NCBI GenBank assembly: GCA_033238645.1
Contig: BQXR01000002.1
Location: forward strand, 206,580 to 270,579
DNA: 64,000 nt
Source: Thiomicrorhabdus sp033238645
GTDB taxonomy: Bacteria > Pseudomonadota > Gammaproteobacteria > Thiomicrospirales > Thiomicrospiraceae
Direction of reading: 5' to 3'
In this document: in pieces, positions 1-7,927 of the stretch
Layout: each line of letters begins with the position of its first letter
Numbering within the stretch: position 1 is the first letter of the stretch
Position numbers and translations under genes: made by a program
The notes under the pieces: generated by a model
What the model was told of the DNA's origin: nothing
The model's database searches: none
What the model saw: only the letters and a program-made list of their open reading frames with translations

Positions 1-698
1 GTCGAGATGAAGCCTATTTAGGTGTTTTGGTTGATGATCTCGTGACTATGGGTACGACTGAGCCTTATCGCATGTTTACGTCACGAGCAGAGTACCGTCT
101 GATGTTACGTGAAGATAATGCAGATCAGCGTCTAACACCAATTGCCCGAGAAATGGGTTTGATTGATGATGTGCGTTGGAGTGCCTATCAATCAAAGCTA
201 GAGACACTTGAAAAAGAAGTTTCACGCTTAAAAGAGACCTGGATCTATCCATCGCATGAAGATGCTAAACAAGCTGAAGTATTAATGGAGTTGCCCCTAA
301 GCAAGGAACAAACACTTTTTGACCTTCTAAAGCGCCCTAAGGTTGCTTATGCGGCTTTGGCTCAGTTGAATGTGTTTGGTGATGCTATTGATGATCCCAT
401 GGTCGTAGACCAGATTGAGATAGAAGCTAAATATTCAGGTTATATTGATCGTCAGATTCAGCAGATTGATAAAATTAAACGATCTGAAGCAGTCGTTATT
501 CCTGATGATCTGGATTTAGACATTATCTCTGGATTATCAAATGAAGTGAAACAAAAAATTAGAGACCATAAGCCTACTAATTTGGGTATGGCAAGTCGTA
601 TTCAGGGTATAACACCAGCAGCTATCTCTATTCTATTGATCGCCATAAAAAAAGCACGATCCAACGGTGGTAAGGGTATAAGTTCGGTTCCAGATTAA
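1..698 (+). CDS. mnmG: tRNA uridine-5-carboxymethylaminomethyl modification enzyme MnmG, C-terminal part
   Basis: This is the 3' part of mnmG (gidA); the reading frame is open from the first bases of the window, so the start lies upstream. MnmG is an FAD- and folate-dependent enzyme that works with MnmE to modify the wobble uridine of several tRNAs. The visible part begins in the conserved stretch reading RDEAYLGVLVDDL, followed by TEPYRMFTSRAEYRLMLR, both hallmarks of the family. The end of the protein has the helical domain, including GMASRIQGITPAAISILL, thought to contact MnmE and tRNA. It is followed by rsmG after about 60 bp, the classical mnmG-rsmG (gidA-gidB) pair near parAB. The identification is firm; only the missing N-terminus, with the FAD-binding domain, cannot be judged. 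Confidence 0.97.
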   Translation, partial: RDEAYLGVLVDDLVTMGTTEPYRMFTSRAEYRLMLREDNADQRLTPIAREMGLIDDVRWSAYQSKLETLEKEVSRLKETWIYPSHEDAKQAEVLMELPLSKEQTLFDLLKRPKVAYAALAQLNVFGDAIDDPMVVDQIEIEAKYSGYIDRQIQQIDKIKRSEAVVIPDDLDLDIISGLSNEVKQKIRDHKPTNLGMASRIQGITPAAISILLIAIKKARSNGGKGISSVPD

Positions 699-757
699 TA
701 CAAAAAAATTGCAATTAAAGCCTTAATAAAGGCAAATTTATCTATTTCAGGTTATAT

Positions 758-1387
758 ATGACATTAAGCACCTTACAGCCACAGCTCGAAGCTGGATTGG
801 CAGAGCTATCAATCAAGGCAACGGAGCATCAGGTCGAACAATTGATTCAATATTTGACCTTGCTACAAAAGTGGAATAAGGTTTACAACCTAACAGCAAT
901 ACGTGATCCAAAAGAGATGCTGGTTAAACATCTTTTGGACAGTTTGGCAGTTGTACCGTACATCACTGGTCAGCGAATTATTGATGTTGGCACGGGTGGT
1001 GGTGTACCAGGGATTCCGTTAGCGATTATGTTCCCAGAGAGACAAATTGATCTTCTGGATAGTAATAGTAAAAAAACACGATTCTTGATTCAGGCTAAAG
1101 CGGAGTTAGGTTTAGCAAACTCTAAAGTCATTCATGAGCGTGTAGAAAATTATAATCCAGCACTTGTGTATGACAGTGTCATCTCCCGTGCTTTTGCCTC
1201 AATGGCTGATATGCTGCACTGGACCGATCATTTGATTGCCGATCATGGTATTTGGTGGGCAATGAAGGCGCAGAAAGAGTTTGAAGATTTATCTGCTCTG
1301 CCTGGCAAAGTTCGGATTCAAGAGGCCATTGAATTAAATGTACCAGGGCTAGGTGCCGACAGAATGCTGTTGAAAGTCATTAAATAA
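758..1387 (+). CDS. rsmG: 16S rRNA (guanine-527-N7)-methyltransferase RsmG
   Basis: The product is a 209-residue SAM-dependent methyltransferase that methylates N7 of G527 in 16S rRNA in the cytoplasm. The family signature is clear: an N-terminal helical part containing QKWNKVYNLTAIRDP (about residues 37-51), then the SAM-binding glycine-rich loop IIDVGTGGGVPGIPLAI (about 74-90) and the acidic loop DLLDSNSKKTRFL. The length matches the family (about 205-215). The ATG at 758 sits behind AGG a few bases upstream and gives the expected N-terminus. It lies between mnmG and parA, as in many gammaproteobacteria, and is probably cotranscribed with mnmG and parAB. Loss of this gene in other species gives low-level streptomycin resistance. 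Confidence 0.97.
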   Translation: MTLSTLQPQLEAGLAELSIKATEHQVEQLIQYLTLLQKWNKVYNLTAIRDPKEMLVKHLLDSLAVVPYITGQRIIDVGTGGGVPGIPLAIMFPERQIDLLDSNSKKTRFLIQAKAELGLANSKVIHERVENYNPALVYDSVISRAFASMADMLHWTDHLIADHGIWWAMKAQKEFEDLSALPGKVRIQEAIELNVPGLGADRMLLKVIK

Positions 1388-1415
1388 ATTTAACCTCTAA
1401 GTCTAAGGACGTTTT

Positions 1416-2183
1416 GTGGGAAGAGTAGTTGCAATTGCCAATCAAAAAGGCGGGGTGGGTAAAACCACGACGAGTGTCAATTTAGCGTGTGCTTTAGGGC
1501 GTTTAGGTAAAAAAGTTTTGCTGATTGATCTTGACCCACAAGGAAATGCAACCGTTTCTGTAGGGGTAGATAAAGACGAGTTGAATGCATCCATATTTGA
1601 AGTATTGATTGGTGAAATTAAAGCCAAAGCTGCTATCTTAAATATTGGACAAGCTACCATAGATCTTCTGCCTGCTAATGGCGATTTAACCGCTGCTGAA
1701 GTTGCCTTGCTTGAAGAAGATATGGGGCCTAAGCGACTTAAAAAAGCACTAAAAAAAATCCGTAATCAATATGATGCCATCGTTATAGATTGTCCTCCAA
1801 CCTTAAATATGCTGACCCTGAATGCACTGACCGCTGCGGACGGGATTATCGTACCTGTTCAGTGTGAGTATTTTGCACTAGAAGGTTTGTCTGCGCTGAT
1901 GGGGACCATTGATACCATACGGGATCAGTTAAACCCGGATCTACACGTGGATGGTCTACTAAGAACCATGCATGATCGTCGTAATAATTTGGCAAACGAT
2001 GTTTCTGATGAGTTGGTTAAGCATTTTGGAATGAAGGTATTGCAGACTATTATTCCTAGGAATGTCCGTTTAGCAGAAGCACCAAGTCATGGTGAGTCAA
2101 TTATTGATTATGATCCCGCTTCAAACGGTGCTATCGCATATTTGGCGCTAGGCAACGAGTGGATTCGTAAAACTCAAATCTAA
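1416..2183 (+). CDS. parA: Chromosome partitioning ATPase ParA (Soj)
   Basis: The 255-residue protein is a P-loop ATPase of the ParA/Soj family that moves or separates ParB-parS complexes on the nucleoid. The deviant Walker A motif KGGVGKTT is at residues 11-18, directly after the first strand, so there is no N-terminal HTH; this is the chromosomal, Soj-like type and not the long plasmid type. A DLDPQGN motif follows, then VIDCPPTLNMLT (Walker B region). The start is GTG with TAAGGAC just upstream. parB follows after 33 bp in the same direction, which fits an operon. I saw no consensus parS site in the window, so the loading sites must lie elsewhere or be degenerate. Confidence 0.97.
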   Translation: MGRVVAIANQKGGVGKTTTSVNLACALGRLGKKVLLIDLDPQGNATVSVGVDKDELNASIFEVLIGEIKAKAAILNIGQATIDLLPANGDLTAAEVALLEEDMGPKRLKKALKKIRNQYDAIVIDCPPTLNMLTLNALTAADGIIVPVQCEYFALEGLSALMGTIDTIRDQLNPDLHVDGLLRTMHDRRNNLANDVSDELVKHFGMKVLQTIIPRNVRLAEAPSHGESIIDYDPASNGAIAYLALGNEWIRKTQI

Positions 2184-2216
2184 AGTTAGAACAAACTGTC
2201 AAAGGTAGGAAAACAC

Positions 2217-3086
2217 GTGGCTAAAAAACGCTCAGGTATGGGAAAGCTCGGCATTCATGCAATGATTGGCGCAAAGCAGAAGTCAGATAATAGTAATGCT
2301 GATATGCGAATTGAGAAGATAGACATTGATCAATTGCAGCCAGGACAGTATCAGCCTAGACAGCAATTTGAGGAAGAGTCTTTACTTGAGCTATCAGACT
2401 CAATTAAGGTGCAGGGATTGGTACAGCCAATTATTGTACGTCCTGTAGGGACAGATAGATTTGAAATTATTGCGGGTGAGCGTCGTTGGCGTGCGTCAAA
2501 ATTAGCGGGCTTAGATAAGGTGTCCGTTGTCATTCGTCAAGCAGATAGTCAAGCAACCCTAGCAATGGCACTAGTAGAAAATATACAGCGTGAAGACCTA
2601 AATCCTATTGAGACAGCGATCGGTTTAAAGCGTCTATTGAAAGAGTTTGACCTGACTCAGCAAGCAGTTGCAGATGCAGTAGGTAGATCCCGTGCATCAG
2701 TATCGAACTTATTACGCCTTCTTAAATTACCAAAAAGTATTCAGACGGCACTTCATGATGGTCTGATTAGCATGGGGCATGCTAGAGCAATTATAAGTTT
2801 ACCTGAGGGTACTCAGAAAGAGTTATCTAAAAAAGCAATTGATAAAGGCTGGTCAGTACGTGAAATGGAAGAGGCTGTACAGCAGAAGCTTGTGCCTAAG
2901 CAGTTAATGAGCAAAGCAAGGCGTAATGCCATTCCGAATATTGATGCTGTGATGGAAAAGCAGGGAATACTTGCAAAAAAGATAAGTGCGAAAGTAAAAA
3001 TAAATCACCAGGCAACGGGTCAAGGTAAGATTGAGATCAGCTATAAAAATATAGAAGAACTTAATCGCTTAATGGATCTATTTTAA
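2217..3086 (+). CDS. parB: Chromosome partitioning protein ParB (Spo0J), DNA-binding CTPase
   Basis: The 289-residue protein has the ParB layout: a short basic N-terminus that contacts ParA, the ParB/Srx domain with the arginine-rich box GERRWR at residues 87-92 (the part known to bind CTP in this family), the ENIQREDLNPIE segment, an HTH centred on QQAVADAVGRSRASVSNLLRLL that reads parS, and a C-terminal dimer domain. Translation starts with GTG, preceded by AGGAAAACAC. It is the last gene of the mnmG-rsmG-parA-parB run; a 271-bp gap separates it from the ATP synthase genes. The function in chromosome segregation is well established for the family. Confidence 0.97.
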   Translation: MAKKRSGMGKLGIHAMIGAKQKSDNSNADMRIEKIDIDQLQPGQYQPRQQFEEESLLELSDSIKVQGLVQPIIVRPVGTDRFEIIAGERRWRASKLAGLDKVSVVIRQADSQATLAMALVENIQREDLNPIETAIGLKRLLKEFDLTQQAVADAVGRSRASVSNLLRLLKLPKSIQTALHDGLISMGHARAIISLPEGTQKELSKKAIDKGWSVREMEEAVQQKLVPKQLMSKARRNAIPNIDAVMEKQGILAKKISAKVKINHQATGQGKIEISYKNIEELNRLMDLF

Positions 3087-3357
3087 GGTTCAGAATAGAA
3101 AGTTAGATCAAGAATTTTGATGCTAAATATAGGAAATAGTCTATAAGTTGTTTCAGAATAACTATTTATAATGTCTTGTATATAGTGTTATTAATAGCTT
3201 TGGTCGCACTATGTTGTGGTCTGAGAAAATAATATGGAAAAAAGCGCAGTTTTGAAAATTAGGGTCTGGCTTTTAGCCTTATAAAATATTATCATGGGCG
3301 CCCATTTAGCTTGAACTTGCTTCAAGTTGAAAGTATCATTACGGGGTTTGCCGCTAC
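3087..3357 (+). promoter_or_regulatory. Likely promoter region of the ATP synthase operon
   Basis: This 271-bp gap between parB and the first atp-cluster gene holds no convincing coding sequence. It is AT-rich and contains a TATAAAAT box near 3280-3287, which could be a -10 element, but I see no good -35 at the usual distance. A short inverted repeat, AACTTG-CTT-CAAGTT, lies near 3313-3329 just upstream of the gene start. The assignment as promoter region rests on position and on these weak signals. Confidence 0.4.
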
Positions 3358-3642
3358 ATGAATGAGTCGGAAAAGTATAGGATTGATCCAAAAAAGGCTG
3401 AGGCACCAAGTCCAGCAGCTAATTTTTTATTGATTAGTGCAGGCTCAATTTTTACATCAACTGTTATTGCTGGATTTCTTGTTGGGTATTTTATTGACTA
3501 TTTGTTAGGTACGATGCCAATATTTTTTCTTGCATGTGGTGTATTAGGCTTTGTTGGTGGTATGCAAAAAGTAGTACATCTAACTAAAAGGTTAGATAAC
3601 ACCGGAACTCCAGAGAAAAGTGATGATCAAAAAACTGGATAA
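3358..3642 (+). CDS. AtpZ/AtpI-family small membrane protein (F0F1-ATPase subunit-like)
   Basis: The 94-residue protein has a polar N-terminus and two hydrophobic segments (about residues 22-46 and 52-70), the second rich in glycine (GVLGFVGGMQK). This matches the AtpZ/ATPase_gene1 family found at the head of many atp operons; some members are proposed to help assemble the c-ring or to move Mg/Ca ions, but the role is not settled. Its last 23 bases overlap the next gene, atpI, which points to coupled translation. Having both an AtpZ-like and an AtpI-like gene in front of atpB is a useful lineage marker. Naming is by family features and position only. Confidence 0.75.
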   Translation: MNESEKYRIDPKKAEAPSPAANFLLISAGSIFTSTVIAGFLVGYFIDYLLGTMPIFFLACGVLGFVGGMQKVVHLTKRLDNTGTPEKSDDQKTG

Positions 3643-3988
3643 TGTGTACAAAATCCAGATCTTAATAGGTCTGGTCTCTGTTGTAGTCTATGCCTTCTTA
3701 GGTCAGGCTGCTGGAGCTAGTTATGGCTTCTTCGTTGGAATGATGAATGTGCTGATGTTGAGTTTTACCTTTGGTAAGGCAAGTCAACAAGCAGAAGAAG
3801 ATCCAAAGGCTGGAATACTAATTTTATATATGAGTGCAGTGATTAGGTTTGTCCTATTGGCTGTGCTATTTGTTTTAGGGTTGTCTAACCTAGACGAGAG
3901 TCAAGCTTTTCCAGTGGTGTTAACGTTTGTGTTAATGCAACTTGGACAGCTTTTCAATCTGAAAGGCAAAAGACGTTTAACTGATTAA
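3620..3988 (+). CDS. atpI: ATP synthase subunit I (AtpI)
   Basis: The 122-residue protein has four hydrophobic segments in two pairs, with a charged loop KASQQAEEDPKAG between them, as in the AtpI family (E. coli AtpI is of similar size). AtpI is thought to assist assembly or stability of the Fo sector and is not part of the finished enzyme. The start at 3620 overlaps the preceding gene; a second methionine follows directly (MMIKK), so the true start may be 3623. It ends 11 bp before atpB, whose ribosome-binding site overlaps this gene's stop. Confidence 0.85.
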   Translation: MMIKKLDNVYKIQILIGLVSVVVYAFLGQAAGASYGFFVGMMNVLMLSFTFGKASQQAEEDPKAGILILYMSAVIRFVLLAVLFVLGLSNLDESQAFPVVLTFVLMQLGQLFNLKGKRRLTD

Positions 3989-3999
3989 GGAGTAGACCA

Positions 4000-4854
4000 T
4001 TGAGTGCTGAAAAGATGGGAACAGTCGAGTATATTCAACATCACTTGACTAATAATCAATTAGCTCTGACTGCGGATGCAGCAGAAGCAATTGAAAAAGG
4101 GCAAATGACGTTTTGGGCGCTTAACCTAGACACTATTGCAGTGAGTTTTTTGCTTGGTGCGTTGATTATTTTTACGGCCATGCGCCTAGGTAAACAGTTA
4201 GAAACAGGAAGACCTGGTGGGTTTCAGAATTTTGTTGAGTCTATTTTAGATTTCGTATCAACAAATGTAAGAGATGCATTCCCTGGACATAATCCACTTA
4301 TTGCTCCTTTAGCTCTAACAATCTTCATTTGGGTTTGGTTAATGAACTTTATGGATATGATCCCAGTTGATCTATTCCCTGTTCTGTTTCAAATCATTAC
4401 TGGTGATTCTCACGCATACTTGAAGATAGTACCTACAACAGATTTGAACACGACTCTAGCGATGGCATTGGTTGTATTTGCACTGATTATTTTCTACAGT
4501 ATTAAAATTAAAGGATTATGGGGCTTTACTAAAATGTTCCTTTTCCACCCGTTTGGAAAGTTTTTTGTACCTGTGAATATCGTAATGACATTCATTGAAG
4601 AAATTTCTAAGCCTCTATCTCTTGCTCTGCGTTTATTCGGTAACCTATTCGCAGGGGAACTCGTATTCCTATTGATCGCTTTGATCGGTGGAACATTAGC
4701 AGTGGGTGCCGCTGCTCTATTCTGGGCTCCATTACAAATTGTATTGGATTTAGCATGGTTGATCTTCCATTTATTGGTAATCACTCTGCAAGCCTTCATC
4801 TTTATGGTGTTAACGATTGTTTACCTGGGAATGGCTCACGACGAAGGTCACTAG
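4000..4854 (+). CDS. atpB: F1Fo ATP synthase subunit a
   Basis: This is the 284-residue membrane subunit a, which forms the proton half-channels against the c-ring. The essential arginine is Arg211 in the conserved stretch LSLALRLFGNLFAGE. The downstream helix with LQIVLDLAWLIFHLLVITLQAFIFMVLTIVYLG is also typical. The start is TTG at 4000 behind AAGGAGT, which explains why an ATG search misses it. The N-terminus is slightly longer than in E. coli and predicted to lie outside the membrane. It is followed by an unusually long 142-bp gap before atpE that holds a hairpin and a U-rich leader. Confidence 0.97.
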   Translation: MSAEKMGTVEYIQHHLTNNQLALTADAAEAIEKGQMTFWALNLDTIAVSFLLGALIIFTAMRLGKQLETGRPGGFQNFVESILDFVSTNVRDAFPGHNPLIAPLALTIFIWVWLMNFMDMIPVDLFPVLFQIITGDSHAYLKIVPTTDLNTTLAMALVVFALIIFYSIKIKGLWGFTKMFLFHPFGKFFVPVNIVMTFIEEISKPLSLALRLFGNLFAGELVFLLIALIGGTLAVGAAALFWAPLQIVLDLAWLIFHLLVITLQAFIFMVLTIVYLGMAHDEGH

Positions 4855-4879
4855 GTTCCTAAGTAACAATTTCAGAATA

Positions 4880-4996
4880 GATGGGCTAGCTTGCTAGCTC
4901 ATCAAAAGGGTTTAAGCGCACCTGCTACTGTTTCATTACTAGGCAAAAAGCTTTTTTAACTTTACTTTTTTTAACTTTAAACTTTGGAGAAAATCG
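4880..4996 (+). promoter_or_regulatory. atpB-atpE intercistronic hairpin and U-rich translation leader
   Basis: A nearly perfect 11-bp inverted repeat, GATGGGCTAGC-TT-GCTAGCTCATC (one G-U pair), lies at 4880-4903. It has no U-run directly after it, so it looks more like an RNA processing or stability element than a terminator. Downstream, a U-rich block appears twice (TTTTTTAACTTTA at 4952-4964 and again from 4967), then TTTGGAGAAAATCG before the atpE start. This resembles the known U-rich translational enhancer before E. coli atpE, which helps make enough c subunit. The function here is inferred from that resemblance. Confidence 0.55.
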
Positions 4997-5287
4997 ATGG
5001 AAGTAACTGCTACTATGATTGCTGATATCTATGCTGCAACTGCGATTGGTGTAGGTGTAATTTTGGCTGCTGCTGGACTGGGTTCAGCTATTGGTTGGGG
5101 TCTTATCTGTTCTAAAACTCTTGAAGGTATTGCACGTCAGCCAGAAATGCGTCCAGCATTAATGACTAACATGTTCATCTTCGCTGGTTTGATGGAGTCA
5201 TTCCCATTCATCATCCTAGCATTCGCAATGTGGTTCTTATTTGCTAACCCATTCGTTGGTGCAATGACTGCTGCTTTAGGTGCATAA
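4997..5287 (+). CDS. atpE: F1Fo ATP synthase subunit c
   Basis: The 96-residue proteolipid has two hydrophobic helices joined by the conserved polar loop GIARQPEM. The ion-binding carboxylate is Glu67 in helix 2 (GLMESFPFI), where E. coli has aspartate. Helix 1 is the glycine-rich GLGSAIGWG; the residue matching the sodium-ligand glutamine of Ilyobacter-type c subunits appears to be tryptophan, so the Na-binding set is not complete and proton coupling is the simpler reading. A good ribosome-binding site (TTTGGAGAAAATCG) precedes the ATG. Many copies per enzyme are needed, which fits the enhancer-like leader upstream. Confidence 0.96.
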   Translation: MEVTATMIADIYAATAIGVGVILAAAGLGSAIGWGLICSKTLEGIARQPEMRPALMTNMFIFAGLMESFPFIILAFAMWFLFANPFVGAMTAALGA

Positions 5288-5337
5288 TCCTAAGCAACTG
5301 TACAAATTAACTAATAACGAATGGCGAGGTAACCACT

Positions 5338-5808
5338 GTGAATATTAACGCAACGCTTCTCATCCAGATGATCGCATTTATTGCATTAATCTGGTTTGTG
5401 AACAAAGTGCTGTGGGGCCCACTTTCTAAGTTAATGGAAGATCGTCAGAAAAAGATTTCTGATGGACTTTCAGCCGCTGAGAAAGGTAAGCATGAACTTG
5501 AGTTGGCTGAACAAAAAGCTAAAGACGTTCTTAAAGACGTTAAATCTCAAGCTCAAAATATACTTAGTCAAGCTGAAAAGCGTGGTTCTGAAATCGTAGA
5601 AGATGCGAAAGTAAAAGCTACCGAAGAAGCTGACCGTATTAAAGCTTCAGCCCAAGCAGAAATAGAGCAAGAAGTAAGTCGTGCAAGAGAGGAACTTCGT
5701 AAAGAAGTGGCTTCAATTGCGGTTTCTGGTGCAGAGAAGATTCTTGGAAAAGAAATTGATGCTGCAACACATAACGACATGCTTGAAACCTTGGTTAAAT
5801 CAATCTAA
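5338..5808 (+). CDS. atpF: F1Fo ATP synthase subunit b
   Basis: This is the 156-residue stator subunit b. It has one N-terminal membrane helix (MNINATLLIQMIAFIALIWF) followed by a long charged, alanine-rich helix typical of the dimeric coiled-coil stalk that links Fo to F1. The start is GTG at 5338, preceded by a GAGGTAAC ribosome-binding site; the ATG codons inside would remove the membrane anchor. It ends 11 bp before atpH. Length equals that of E. coli b (156). Confidence 0.97.
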   Translation: MNINATLLIQMIAFIALIWFVNKVLWGPLSKLMEDRQKKISDGLSAAEKGKHELELAEQKAKDVLKDVKSQAQNILSQAEKRGSEIVEDAKVKATEEADRIKASAQAEIEQEVSRAREELRKEVASIAVSGAEKILGKEIDAATHNDMLETLVKSI

Positions 5809-5819
5809 GGATAAACTCT

Positions 5820-6356
5820 ATGGCACAATTAATGACAATTGCACGACCTTACGCAGAAGCCGTTTTTGCTCTTTCTTCGGAAAAGCAAAACCTAGCTACA
5901 TGGTCAGAAGAACTAGCAAACCTAGCTACAATCGCTAAAGATGAAGCCATGGAAGCTATGATTAAGAATCCTAAATACTCAGCAGCTAATCTTGTTGCAG
6001 TATTCACTGATGTGATGGGTTCAAACCTGACTGCTGAAGGTAAAAACCTTCTTGTAGCTATGGCTGATAACAAACGTTTGTTAGCGCTTTCAGATGTTGC
6101 TGAAGTTTTTGAAACTTTAAAGGCAGAAGCTGAAAAACGTGTACGAGCAACTGTAATATCAGCGCGTGAAGCGACTGTCGAGCAGAAGAAAATATTAAGT
6201 GCTGCTTTAAATGCTAAGTTTGATGCCGAAGTAGAAATTACTTATGAAGAAGATTCTTCATTAGTCGGCGGAATTAAGATTAAAGTGGGTGACTGGGCTA
6301 TTGATGGTTCAGCAGTATCACAACTTAACAAACTTGGCGCAGCAATCGCCCAATAA
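5820..6356 (+). CDS. atpH: F1Fo ATP synthase subunit delta
   Basis: The 178-residue protein caps the F1 head and binds the b stalk. The N-terminal helical domain starts with the typical TIARPYAEAVFALSSE, and the C-terminal part ends with the family signature DSSLVGGIKIKVGDWAIDGSAVSQLNKL. It is preceded by AAGGATAAACTCT after atpF and followed by atpA after 15 bp. Nothing unusual was seen. Confidence 0.97.
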   Translation: MAQLMTIARPYAEAVFALSSEKQNLATWSEELANLATIAKDEAMEAMIKNPKYSAANLVAVFTDVMGSNLTAEGKNLLVAMADNKRLLALSDVAEVFETLKAEAEKRVRATVISAREATVEQKKILSAALNAKFDAEVEITYEEDSSLVGGIKIKVGDWAIDGSAVSQLNKLGAAIAQ

Positions 6357-6371
6357 TGGAGAGGAACAAAC

Positions 6372-7913
6372 ATGCAATTGAATGCCTCTGAAATCAGCAA
6401 CCTAATCAAAGACCGTATTAAGGGTTTTGACGGTGCAGCTGAGTCTGGCAGCGAAGGAACAGTAGTTAGCATCGCAGATGGTATCGCACTAGTTCACGGT
6501 GTCTCAGACGTAATGTATGGTGAGATGGTTCAGTTCGACGAGAACACTTTCGGTATGGCTCTAAACTTAGAGACAGATTCCGTTGGTGTTGTTGTACTAA
6601 GTGAATATGAGCATATTTCTGAAGGTGACAAAGTAACTTGTACTGGTCGCATTTTAGAAGTACCAGTAGGTCCAGAAATGAACGGTCGTGTTGTTGACGC
6701 TTTAGGGCGTCCAGTAGACGGCAAAGGTCCTATCAATACTACTTTAACTTCACCAATCGAGCGTATCGCTCCTGGTGTTATCGATCGTCAATCTGTTGAT
6801 GAGCCAATGATGACAGGTATCAAGTCTATCGACTCTATGATTCCTGTAGGACGTGGACAACGTGAGTTGATCATCGGAGATCGTCAGACTGGTAAAACGG
6901 CTATTGCTATCGATGCGATTATTTCGCAGAAAAATACTGGTGTTAAATGTATTTATGTAGCTATGGGTCAAAAAGCTTCTACAGTAGCAAACGTTGCTCG
7001 TAAGCTGGAAGAGTATGGCGCTATGGATAACACTGTTATCGTAGCAGCTAACGCTTCAGATCCTGCTGCCCTTCAGTATCTAGCAGCATTTGCTGGTTGT
7101 GCTATGGGTGAGTATTATCGCGATCGTGGTGAAGATGCATTGATCATTTATGATGATTTGACTAAGCAAGCTCAGTCATACCGTCAGATCTCTTTGTTAC
7201 TTCGTCGTCCTCCTGGTCGTGAAGCATTCCCTGGTGATATCTTCTATCTTCACTCTCGTTTACTTGAGCGTGCTGCTCGTGTAAGTGCTGACTATGTTGA
7301 GAAGTTCACAAATGGTGAAGTAAAAGGTAAGACAGGTTCTTTGACTGCGCTTCCTATTATCGAAACTCAGGCTGGTGATGTATCTGCTTTCGTACCAACT
7401 AACGTAATATCGATTACGGATGGTCAGATCTTCTTAGAAACAAGCTTATTTACTCAAGGTATCCGTCCTGCTGTAAACGCTGGTCTTTCTGTATCACGTG
7501 TTGGTGGTGCCGCTCAGACCAAAGCGATTAAAAAGCTTGGTGGTGGTATTCGTCTTGATCTTGCTCAGTATCGTGAACTTGCGGCTTTCGCACAGTTTGC
7601 TTCTGATTTAGATGCGGCGACTAAAGGTCAGTTAGAGCGTGGTAAACGTGTAACTGAGTTAATGAAGCAGAAGCAATTCTCTCCATTATCGATTGCTGAA
7701 ATGGCTATCTCTTTGTACGCGGCAAACGAAGGTTATTTAGACGACGTAGACGTTGATAAAGTCCTAGACTTTGAAGCTGCTCTACACGCTCACTTAAACT
7801 CTGCTAACGCTGATCTAGCTGCCCTAATTAATGTTAAGGGTGACTGGACTAAAGATATCATTAGTGATGTTAAAGCTTGCGTAGAAGCGTTTAAGGCTAA
7901 CGGCGTTTACTAA
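6372..7913 (+). CDS. atpA: F1Fo ATP synthase subunit alpha
   Basis: The 513-residue alpha subunit forms the catalytic head with beta and binds non-exchanging nucleotide. The P-loop GDRQTGKT is at residues 169-176, and the DDLTKQAQSYRQISLLLRRPPGREAFPGD region and ISITDGQIFLE are as expected. Its length equals that of the E. coli subunit. A strong GGAGAGGAAC ribosome-binding site precedes the ATG. atpG follows after 14 bp. Confidence 0.98.
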   Translation: MQLNASEISNLIKDRIKGFDGAAESGSEGTVVSIADGIALVHGVSDVMYGEMVQFDENTFGMALNLETDSVGVVVLSEYEHISEGDKVTCTGRILEVPVGPEMNGRVVDALGRPVDGKGPINTTLTSPIERIAPGVIDRQSVDEPMMTGIKSIDSMIPVGRGQRELIIGDRQTGKTAIAIDAIISQKNTGVKCIYVAMGQKASTVANVARKLEEYGAMDNTVIVAANASDPAALQYLAAFAGCAMGEYYRDRGEDALIIYDDLTKQAQSYRQISLLLRRPPGREAFPGDIFYLHSRLLERAARVSADYVEKFTNGEVKGKTGSLTALPIIETQAGDVSAFVPTNVISITDGQIFLETSLFTQGIRPAVNAGLSVSRVGGAAQTKAIKKLGGGIRLDLAQYRELAAFAQFASDLDAATKGQLERGKRVTELMKQKQFSPLSIAEMAISLYAANEGYLDDVDVDKVLDFEAALHAHLNSANADLAALINVKGDWTKDIISDVKACVEAFKANGVY

Positions 7914-7927
7914 TCAAGGAGTAGGCC

